A program made the position numbers and the translations under genes. Under the pieces are notes generated by a model, which was not told where the DNA came from, made no database searches, and worked only from the letters and a program-made list of their open reading frames with translations. Positions 7,752 to 14,287 of a stretch of 64,000 nucleotides of DNA are shown piece by piece (the first letter of the stretch is position 1; each line of letters begins with the position of its first letter). The stretch is from Chryseobacterium sp. R2A-55 (GTDB lineage: Bacteria > Bacteroidota > Bacteroidia > Flavobacteriales > Weeksellaceae), in NCBI RefSeq assembly GCF_021401085.1, contig NZ_JACBFP010000012.1:1-64000 (forward strand). Reading direction: 5' to 3'.

Positions 7752-8561
7752 TTATTTGTTGTATTCGAAGGTTACACTAAAGGTGGTTGAAGGAGACGAG
7801 CTTGAGGTAGATGACGTTGTTCTCTTCGTTGGATAACTATTTGAATTGTAAGTATAATTCATGGTTCTGCTACTGCTGTAAGTGCTTGTACCCCATACTT
7901 GCGACATATTGCTTTTAGTCAGATTGCTTTGGCTGATTTCCGCATCACTTGAATCAAAGAGCATGGCTTTGGTAAAGCCTTTGATATTTCGATAGGGGCT
8001 GTTTTTGTCATCATACGTGTAGGTATAAGTGGTGGTGCCACTACTAGAAGATGTTGAAATTAACTTATTTAACTTTCCATTTGAAAGAAATGCTTCATAA
8101 TTAGCATAATTATAAGTGATCCCTCCTGTAGGATTTGTAGTATAACCTATAATTCTTGAATATTTGACGTAATTGTCATTCACGTATTCATAATTAATGG
8201 TAAAAGTATAAGTATGTGGGGAGTAACTTTCTGTCACTTTTTGTGAGGTTAATTTCCCATTGGCATAAGAATACTCCTCTATCGAATTGATTTTGCCGTC
8301 AACATATCGAACTGATTTTGAAAGGTCTTCACCAGTGTACGTATATTCTATTTTTTCACTTCCGTCAGAATCTTCTGCTTTTACAATTTTATCCCCACTG
8401 TAAGTAAAATTCATGCTCCCCGCGGTACTCCCATCAGCTGCGAGATAATTAATTTTTGTAACCAGAACGGGGGTCGTGTCTGGTGGAGTCCCTTCATCAT
8501 TGGTTCTTGAACAACCGATAATCAGGATTGATGCCAAAAAAAAGGCTAGTTTGTTTTTCAT
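7752..8561 (-). CDS. Lipoprotein of unknown function, strand-rich repeats
   Basis: The 269-residue product begins MKNKLAFFLASILIIGC, a lipoprotein signal with the lipidated cysteine in LIIGC. The rest is rich in Thr, Ser and Tyr and contains repeated short strands such as MNFTYSGDKI, IEYTYTGEDL, TYTYTYDDKN and MNYTYNSN, similar to YD/RHS-like or DUF4595-type beta proteins of Bacteroidota. It is therefore probably a surface or periplasmic lipoprotein of unknown function. An ATG three codons upstream (8570) overlaps the -7 element at 8568-8575, so the start at 8561 is preferred. Confidence 0.7.
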   Translation of the reverse strand: MKNKLAFFLASILIIGCSRTNDEGTPPDTTPVLVTKINYLAADGSTAGSMNFTYSGDKIVKAEDSDGSEKIEYTYTGEDLSKSVRYVDGKINSIEEYSYANGKLTSQKVTESYSPHTYTFTINYEYVNDNYVKYSRIIGYTTNPTGGITYNYANYEAFLSNGKLNKLISTSSSSGTTTYTYTYDDKNSPYRNIKGFTKAMLFDSSDAEISQSNLTKSNMSQVWGTSTYSSSRTMNYTYNSNSYPTKRTTSSTSSSSPSTTFSVTFEYNK

Positions 8562-8567
8562 AAAAAT

Positions 8568-8598
8568 CAAATTTAGCTGCGCAAGATAACGAAATCAA
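8568..8598 (-). promoter_or_regulatory. Complete promoter for the lipoprotein at 7752-8561
   Basis: On the minus strand a -33 TTG (8596-8598) stands 20 bases from a -7 TAAATTTG (8568-8575). The -7 element ends only six bases before the ATG at 8561, so the transcript is probably leaderless or nearly so. Confidence 0.6.
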
Positions 8599-8956
8599 TC
8601 ATAAAACCTTCTGTTTTTTGTTTTTATTACTGTTTTTCCAGGTAAATTAAATGTTATCATCACATCAAATGAAAAGCACTATTTCGATAAGCCTTTCAGA
8701 ACATCGCTATTTTGCCACATGCTGATTCATGATCTCTGATGATTTGCTTTGCTTCATTTCATGCGGAAGGATGGAGTTTTTTCTAATGTCATTTTGGCTG
8801 TAACCTTAATTCTTTGCCATAAATGTAGTTAAGTGATACGACAAAATTTGAAGAGTTATTTTTTTGACGGAAAGATTTCTAGCATCGAAAATTCGTAAAG
8901 CACATGAACTTTGCAGATTCATTAAATATCTTTTTTTGCGGGACTTTCTGTGGATG

Positions 8957-8995
8957 CAAAAAGAAACCGCTCCATCAATAGATGCAGCGGCTTCC
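8957..8995 (-). terminator. Terminator of the YtxH-like gene
   Basis: Read on the minus strand, a GC-rich stem (8986-8990 with 8967-8971, plus one G-T pair) is followed by a T-rich tract. It lies 24 bases past the stop codon at 9019. Confidence 0.5.
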
Positions 8996-9018
8996 AAACT
9001 ATATGAATATAAAATTTC

Positions 9019-9261
9019 TTAACTCTGATTGACGGAGTCTTCTACGGAGGTTTTGGTATGATCCATTTTCTCCTGAACCTGCTGTGCGACTTCGCTGGCC
9101 TTGTTTTTCAGGTCATTTCCCCATTTGTTGAAGTTGTCTTTAGCGGTGTTGATTTTGTCTTTTACCGCTTGTTGCTCTTCAGGAGTGGAGTTTTTGTATT
9201 TCCACCACGCCAATGCGCCCAATCCCAGCAAAGCCAATAATCCGTTTCTTTTAGTGCTCAT
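9019..9261 (-). CDS. Small YtxH-like protein
   Basis: The 80-residue product starts MSTKRNGLLALLGLGALAWW, a short membrane segment, and continues as one charged amphipathic helix (EEQQAVKDKINTAKDNF... and ASEVAQQVQEKMDHTK). This matches YtxH-like/apolipoprotein-like stress proteins of many bacteria, whose role is poorly defined. It stands alone on the minus strand. Upstream, a sequence like a sigma-54 promoter (TGGCACG at 9323-9329 on the minus strand, with a weaker -12 half) may drive it, but this is a weak match. Confidence 0.7.
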   Translation of the reverse strand: MSTKRNGLLALLGLGALAWWKYKNSTPEEQQAVKDKINTAKDNFNKWGNDLKNKASEVAQQVQEKMDHTKTSVEDSVNQS

Positions 9262-9458
9262 AATTTTTTAAGTTTTAAGTTATTTTCAAAAATTGAATTG
9301 ATAATGAACTGATTGTAAAAAGCGTGCCATAAAAAGGGATTGGCATATAAAGTTTTGTTAAAATCCTGTTCTTCTTTGAAAAAGGGACAAGTTGCTGAAA
9401 AGACAGATTATCTCTCCACCAAATTCTGTTTGGCATATCAGGTTTTTGAATGCAGATT

Positions 9459-10193
9459 CTATCTGTCCTCCAAAAAATCTACTTTTCCATTTTGGAGATG
9501 ATACATGGCACCCACAATCCTGATTTCTCCGCGAGCCTCCATTTCTTTCAGAATCGGACTGTTTTTACGGATTTCAGACATGGCCAAAGCAACATTGGAA
9601 TGGCTGACTTTCTCTACGAAAGCAGGGTTTGAAGAATTTGTTTCTCCCTGAAAACCGGTCCTGGATGAATGGACTGCAGGAGTAATCTTCTGAAGCAGCT
9701 CTGAAATATTTCCCAATTTCACATCATCAATTGCTGATTTCAGTGCACCACAACTTTCATGGCCCAAAACAACGACTACCTTGGAACCTGCTACCTTGCA
9801 GGCATATTCCATACTCGCCAAAATATCGGTATTGACAATGTTTCCCGCAACTCTTGCCACAAAAACATCGCCAATCCCGCGGTGAAAAACATCTTCTACC
9901 GGAACCCGGGAATCGATGCAGGAAAGGATGATTGCTTCCGGATATTGTCCGTTGATGGCGGCTTTGATGCGGTCTGGAGTATTTCTTGTTGAAAGCCGGT
10001 TATTGACAAATTCCGCGTTTCCTTGTTTCAGGATTCCAATCACATCGTCCGGGGTCAGTTTTGACTGCTCTTTTTTGGTCAGCACCTGATTGCTTTTGGC
10101 GTGGGAAAGTTCTGTACGGACTGATGGTGTTCCCGCACATGAAGCCATCAGACAGATTGCTGCCCACGAAATGGTAAAACTCTTGATTTTCAT
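9459..10193 (-). CDS. Exported beta-type carbonic anhydrase, lipoprotein
   Basis: The 244-residue enzyme interconverts CO2 and bicarbonate. Beta-class zinc and catalytic residues are present: Cys92, Asp94 and Arg96 in SCIDSR, and His145 and Cys148 in GHESCG. Unusually for this class, it begins with a signal ending LMASC (Cys19), so it should be a lipoprotein outside the cytoplasm. The roughly 30 residues after the signal are a variable linker before the core starts at TPDDVIGILKQGN. It has no close operon partner. An exported beta-carbonic anhydrase could help CO2/bicarbonate exchange or pH balance in the periplasm; that role is inference. Confidence 0.9.
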   Translation of the reverse strand: MKIKSFTISWAAICLMASCAGTPSVRTELSHAKSNQVLTKKEQSKLTPDDVIGILKQGNAEFVNNRLSTRNTPDRIKAAINGQYPEAIILSCIDSRVPVEDVFHRGIGDVFVARVAGNIVNTDILASMEYACKVAGSKVVVVLGHESCGALKSAIDDVKLGNISELLQKITPAVHSSRTGFQGETNSSNPAFVEKVSHSNVALAMSEIRKNSPILKEMEARGEIRIVGAMYHLQNGKVDFLEDR

Positions 10194-10328
10194 TTTAATC
10201 AGTTTTTTTGGTTAAACAGTAATGGAGTAAATCTAAGGAAATATGTTGAAGATTCGAAATGTGGACTGAAAATAATTGATCGGGCAGTGATAGTGATCTC
10301 GTTTTGCGGTGGAGGGATTTTAATCGGT

Positions 10329-10365
10329 AAAAAACAGAAACCCGCAGAAATTTCTTCCGCGGGTT
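10329..10365 (-). terminator. Rho-independent terminator of pruA
   Basis: Read on the minus strand, a seven-base GC-rich stem (10359-10365 with 10339-10345) is followed by CTGTTTTTT. It lies just beyond the pruA stop. Confidence 0.7.
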
Positions 10366-10394
10366 GGGCTGTATTTTATTTGAATACTGTTTCT

Positions 10395-12020
10395 TTATCC
10401 CAGAAACGGGTATCTGTAATCTTTCGGACTTACAAAAGTTTCCTTGATCGAACGAACAGAAACCCAACGAAGTAGGTTCATTTTCGAACCTGCTTTGTCA
10501 TTGGTCCCTGAAGCCCTTGCTCCGCCAAAAGGTTGCTGGCCAACAACTGCTCCTGTAGGTTTGTCGTTGATATAGAAATTTCCGGCTGCATTTTCCAAAG
10601 CGTGGTAGGCTTCATCAATCGCGTAGCGGTCTTTAGCAAAAATGGATCCCGTCAATGAATACGGCGAAGTCTCATCGACCAGTTTCAAGGTTTCTGCCCA
10701 CTTTTTGTCCTCATAAACATAAACAGTTAAAATCGGTCCGAAAATCTCTTCACACATGGATGAATATTGCGGATTCGAAGTTTCGATGACGGTGGGCTCC
10801 ACAAACCACCCTTTTTGGTCATCGCATTTTCCACCAAACAGAACTTTTGCTTCTTTTGATTTTTTTGCGGCTTCGATGTAGGATTTACATTTGTCAAAAG
10901 ATTGCTGGTGAATCACCGCATTCACAAAATTGGAAGGATCTTCCGGAGAACCCATTTTGATGGATTTCAGTTGATCGCCCATGATTTTCTGAACCTCTTT
11001 CCAAAGGGATTTTGGAATATAAGCTCGGGAAGCCGCGGAACATTTCTGACCTTGATATTCAAAAGCGCCTCTCACCAATGCCGTTGCAACCTCTGCTGCA
11101 TCTGCACTCGGATGCACCATCACGAAGTCTTTTCCGCCGGTTTCACCCACGATTCTCGGGTAGGTTTTGTATTGATGGATATGATCACCGATCATTTTCC
11201 ACATTCCCTGAAAGACAGAAGTAGATCCTGTAAAATGAAGTCCAGCAAAATCAGGATGGGAAAGTACCTTTTTCGCAGTTTCTGCACCCGGCGTGTAAAT
11301 CAGGTTGATCACGCCGTCTGGAAGACCTGCTTCCTTGAAGATTTCCATAATGACCTGCGCTGAATAAACCTGCGAATGAGACGGTTTCCAAACCACCACA
11401 TTTCCCATCATCGCCATACAGCTCGGCAAATTTCCGGCAATGGCCGTGAAGTTGAACGGAGTCACTGCAAAACAGAAACCTTCCAACGGACGGTATTCTG
11501 CTCTGTTCCAAATTCCATCAGTTGAAATCGGTTGCTCCGCATACAGTTCAGTCATGAATTCCACGTTAAAACGAAGAAAGTCGATAAATTCACATGCGGC
11601 GTCAATTTCGGCCTGCATCACATTTTTTCCCTGACCAATCATGGTCGCTGCGTTTAAGCGGTCTCTGTAAGGTCCTGCCAGCAATTCGGCGGCTTTCAGG
11701 AAAATAGAGGCACGCTGTTCCCAACCCAAAGCAGCCCACTGTTTTTTGGCAGCCAGAGCCGCATCAATCGCGGCTTCCACATGACTCATATCTCCCGCAT
11801 AGTAAAATCCAAGATCGTGTTGGTGGTCCTGTGGCGATTGAATGGGCGTTTTCGTTTTGGTTTTCACTTCTTTTCCTCCGATGTACATGGGGATTTCCAC
11901 TTTTTTCTTCCACATTTTTTTGTAAGTGGAGATCAGTGATTTCACATCGGCAGATCCTGGTTCGTAACTTCTTACGGGTTCGTTCACCGCGTAAGGAACC
12001 TGTGAAATAGCTTTCGACAT
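10395..12020 (-). CDS. pruA: L-glutamate gamma-semialdehyde dehydrogenase (delta-1-pyrroline-5-carboxylate dehydrogenase)
   Basis: The 541-residue enzyme oxidises glutamate semialdehyde to glutamate with NAD+, the second step of proline breakdown. It is a single-domain aldehyde dehydrogenase of the P5CDH type: VTPFNFTAIAGNLPS and VWKPSHSQ in the NAD-binding fold, the catalytic glutamate in VGETGGKDFV, the nucleophilic cysteine in YQGQKCSAASR, and EEIFGPILTVYVY near the end. No proline dehydrogenase lies beside it, so putA/prodh must be elsewhere. A full promoter (12055-12086) and a terminator (10329-10365) mark it as a single-gene transcript. Confidence 0.95.
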   Translation of the reverse strand: MSKAISQVPYAVNEPVRSYEPGSADVKSLISTYKKMWKKKVEIPMYIGGKEVKTKTKTPIQSPQDHQHDLGFYYAGDMSHVEAAIDAALAAKKQWAALGWEQRASIFLKAAELLAGPYRDRLNAATMIGQGKNVMQAEIDAACEFIDFLRFNVEFMTELYAEQPISTDGIWNRAEYRPLEGFCFAVTPFNFTAIAGNLPSCMAMMGNVVVWKPSHSQVYSAQVIMEIFKEAGLPDGVINLIYTPGAETAKKVLSHPDFAGLHFTGSTSVFQGMWKMIGDHIHQYKTYPRIVGETGGKDFVMVHPSADAAEVATALVRGAFEYQGQKCSAASRAYIPKSLWKEVQKIMGDQLKSIKMGSPEDPSNFVNAVIHQQSFDKCKSYIEAAKKSKEAKVLFGGKCDDQKGWFVEPTVIETSNPQYSSMCEEIFGPILTVYVYEDKKWAETLKLVDETSPYSLTGSIFAKDRYAIDEAYHALENAAGNFYINDKPTGAVVGQQPFGGARASGTNDKAGSKMNLLRWVSVRSIKETFVSPKDYRYPFLG

Positions 12021-12054
12021 ATTTTTAATTTTTATTGATTTTTTGTGAATGATA

Positions 12055-12086
12055 CAAAGTTACGGCAATTGTGGGAAAGTGACAAA
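12055..12086 (-). promoter_or_regulatory. Complete promoter of pruA
   Basis: On the minus strand TTTG (12083-12086), a 20-base spacer and TAACTTTG (12055-12062) match the Bacteroidota consensus exactly. The expected start is near 12049, about 29 bases ahead of the pruA ATG. Confidence 0.7.
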
Positions 12087-12094
12087 AACGAAAA

Positions 12095-12745
12095 TCAGTG
12101 CGAAACCAGGATCTTGTCGCAAACCATTTTACTGAGGATGATTGGGCTGCCTTCGATTTGGATGGTCATGGACCGGTCATAATTCTCAATGTTCAAAACG
12201 GTGATTTTTTTCCCCAATTCCAGATTTTTATCATTCAGAAAATTTAAAAAATCGTCCGCTGAACTGGTTACAGAACTGAAAGTGACCTGATCACCCAAGT
12301 TGCATTGACTTAGTTTGGTGAGGTCCTGCGCGATGATGTTTCCATCTTTGTCGGGGATGGGTTCGCCGTGTGGATCAAATTTCGGGTAGTTCAGGATTTC
12401 GTCCATCTTATCGAAGAAAAGTTCAGAATGGACATGCTCCAGTTGTTCAGCGATTTCATGTACGTTTTCCCAACCGAAATTCATTTTTTCTACCAAAAAC
12501 ATCTCTGTCAACCGGTGTTTTCTCACCACGAGTGCGGCCTGTTTTTTTCCGGAGTCGGTGATGTATAAGGGTTTATAGCTTTCATAAATCACCCATTTTT
12601 TCTGGGCAAACTTCTTCATCATGTTATTTACGCTCGGCATTTTCACGTTCAGGAACTTGCTGAGCTCATTGATGGTTACCGTGTTTTCATCAGTGTTGAG
12701 ATGAAAAATAGCTTTTAGATAATTTTCTTCGGTAAGCGAAATCAT
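12095..12745 (-). CDS. mntR: DtxR/MntR-family metal-dependent repressor
   Basis: The 216-residue protein has an N-terminal winged helix (LTEENYLKAIFHL... through SVNNMMKKFAQKKWV), a dimerisation domain with metal-binding histidines and acids (VHEIAEQLEHVHSELFFDKMDE) and the PHGEPIPD segment, and a C-terminal SH3-like FeoA domain (about residues 150-216). It should bind DNA when loaded with Mn2+ or Fe2+ and control metal uptake. The family is clear; which metal it senses is not. I chose the ATG at 12745, where family homology starts; the ATG at 12778 would read through the operator-like repeat at 12749-12776. Confidence 0.87.
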   Translation of the reverse strand: MISLTEENYLKAIFHLNTDENTVTINELSKFLNVKMPSVNNMMKKFAQKKWVIYESYKPLYITDSGKKQAALVVRKHRLTEMFLVEKMNFGWENVHEIAEQLEHVHSELFFDKMDEILNYPKFDPHGEPIPDKDGNIIAQDLTKLSQCNLGDQVTFSSVTSSADDFLNFLNDKNLELGKKITVLNIENYDRSMTIQIEGSPIILSKMVCDKILVSH

Positions 12746-12748
12746 GAA

Positions 12749-12776
12749 GTTAGATATAGTGGAATACAAATCTAAC
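12749..12776 (-). promoter_or_regulatory. Operator-like inverted repeat over the mntR -7 element
   Basis: A perfect seven-base inverted repeat, GTTAGAT and ATCTAAC, separated by 14 bases, sits directly upstream of the mntR-type start. On the minus strand the -7 element TAGATTTG (12767-12774) overlaps the right arm. A repressor bound here would block its own promoter. No good -33 element is visible. Confidence 0.45.
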
Positions 12777-12786
12777 AATTTTCAGA

Positions 12787-12815
12787 CAAAAAAACGCACA
12801 TTTTTGAAATGTGCG
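12787..12815 (-). terminator. Minus-strand terminator-like hairpin upstream of mntR
   Basis: A perfect nine-base stem (12795-12803 with 12807-12815, three-base loop) is followed on the minus strand by a run of seven T. No gene on that strand ends here, because the neighbours are divergent. Confidence 0.55.
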
Positions 12816-13041
12816 ATTCGAATCTCATTTAATTGATTATCTGTTATAAAAATAATGAATGAAAAAAACTTTTTTGAGTAGAATTTTGCAGATAAGCTTT
12901 TAGTGATTCGTCGTGGTTATTAATGATATGATTTGGTTTTTTGATTTGGCTCTACAAAGATGGCGATTTAAAGTGCTGCAAAAAAAAGTGTTTTCACGGT
13001 TTTTTTAGGGGTGAAATCACCTTTTTTATTAATTTTACCTG

Positions 13042-14070
13042 ATGAAATATTCTTTCAAAAATGATTATTCCGAAGGTGCACATCCGAGGATTTTAGAGGC
13101 ATTGGTACGCAGCAATCTCGAGCAGCAAAACGGTTATGGTTTGGATGATTATTCCCTGAATGCAGAAAAATTGATTGTGCATCAAATTAAAAACCAGAAT
13201 TCAAAAGTTCACTTCGTTTCCGGTGGAACACAGGCTAATTTAATTGTGATTTCTGCGTTTTTGCGGCCCCATGAAAGTGTGGTTTCTGCTTCCAGCGGAC
13301 ATATTTTCACCAATGAGAGCGGCGCCATAGAAGCGACCGGTCACAAGGTTCACGGCATGGAAACTTTGGAAGGTAAACTTCGGCCGGAAGACGTTCAAAA
13401 GGTGATCGATCTGCACCAGAACAAACCTCACCAGGTAAAGCAAAAAATGGTCTATATCTCCAATTCCACTGAAATTGGAACCATTTATTCCAAAAGGGAA
13501 TTGCAGGAGCTGTATCGGTTTTGTCAGGATAGAAATCTTTTCCTTTTCATGGACGGAGCGAGACTGGGGCATGCTTTGACTGCGGAAACCAACGATTTAA
13601 CAATGGAGGATCTGGCAACATATACCGATGCCTTTTATTTGGGCGGCACCAAAAACGGCGCTCTGATCGGCGAAGCCTTAGTGATCAATAATGAAAATCT
13701 TCAGGAGGAATTTGGATTTCATCTCAAACAAAAAGGAGCAATGCTCGCAAAAGGACGTATTATAGGAATCCAGTTTCAGGAACTGATGAAGGATAATCTG
13801 TATTTCGATTTGGCAGATCATGCGAACAAACAGGCGATGAAGATGAAGAAAGCGCTGAAAGACAAAGAGGTTGATTTCTTGTCGGAAACCTTTACCAATC
13901 AGATTTTTCCGATTTTAAGCCAAAGTCAGATTGCAAAACTTTCAGAAAAATTTGATTTCTATGTCTGGAAAAAAATGGATGAAGAAAAAGCAGCCATCCG
14001 ACTGATCACTTCCTGGGCAACAACTGATGAAACGGTGGATCATTTTATCGGGGAAATCGCTGGAATTTAG
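13042..14070 (+). CDS. ltaE: Low-specificity L-threonine aldolase (beta-eliminating lyase family)
   Basis: The 342-residue PLP enzyme splits L-threonine or allo-threonine into glycine and acetaldehyde. It has the N-terminal block NDYSEGAHPRILEAL, the cofactor-stacking region FVSGGTQANL, the Asp of MDGARLGHAL that contacts the pyridine nitrogen, and the PLP lysine Lys204 in LGGTKNGALIG. Length fits the family. A clear terminator follows at 14096-14127, so it is probably transcribed alone. Related beta-eliminating lyases act on other beta-hydroxy amino acids, and substrate range cannot be read from sequence. Confidence 0.88.
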   Translation: MKYSFKNDYSEGAHPRILEALVRSNLEQQNGYGLDDYSLNAEKLIVHQIKNQNSKVHFVSGGTQANLIVISAFLRPHESVVSASSGHIFTNESGAIEATGHKVHGMETLEGKLRPEDVQKVIDLHQNKPHQVKQKMVYISNSTEIGTIYSKRELQELYRFCQDRNLFLFMDGARLGHALTAETNDLTMEDLATYTDAFYLGGTKNGALIGEALVINNENLQEEFGFHLKQKGAMLAKGRIIGIQFQELMKDNLYFDLADHANKQAMKMKKALKDKEVDFLSETFTNQIFPILSQSQIAKLSEKFDFYVWKKMDEEKAAIRLITSWATTDETVDHFIGEIAGI

Positions 14071-14095
14071 ATTAAATTTTCATTCACGGAAATCC

Positions 14096-14127
14096 AAAAC
14101 CATCAACAAAAGTTGATGGTTTTTTTT
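14096..14127 (+). terminator. Rho-independent terminator after ltaE
   Basis: A perfect stem of about 11-12 bases (14096-14107 with 14112-14123, loop AAAA) runs into eight T. Confidence 0.8.
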
Positions 14128-14246
14128 GGGGCAAACTCATTTTCGAAAATGCAATGAATTATAATAAATGATATGTTTTAGTTAATCATGGAAGATATTT
14201 GTGTTGAGAATAATATTCTTTGTCTTGATTTGATGATAAAGTGGAA

Positions 14247-14268
14247 AAATTTGTGTTAAATTTGTGTT
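14247..14268 (+). promoter_or_regulatory. Tandem 11-base repeat covering the TonB-receptor -7 element
   Basis: AAATTTGTGTT occurs twice head to tail. The -7 element TAAATTTG (14257-14264) spans the junction of the two copies. A possible -33 TTTG lies at 14229-14232, slightly too far away (24 bases). An 11-base period places both copies on the same face of the helix, as expected of a regulator site. Confidence 0.45.
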
Positions 14269-14287
14269 AATCTTAAAAACTTAAAAT

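Larger units (their letters stand above)
8562..9018. other. Intergenic stretch without a supported gene
   Basis: Apart from the promoter of the lipoprotein gene (8568-8598) and the terminator of the YtxH-like gene (8957-8995) I see nothing coding here. A 63-codon minus-strand open frame at 8806-8997 runs through the terminator and has no protein-like features. Confidence 0.6.

Noticed and set aside
8806..8997. 63-codon minus-strand open frame
   Set aside because: It overlaps the terminator of the YtxH-like gene, has no recognisable motif and no promoter, and its composition is not protein-like.
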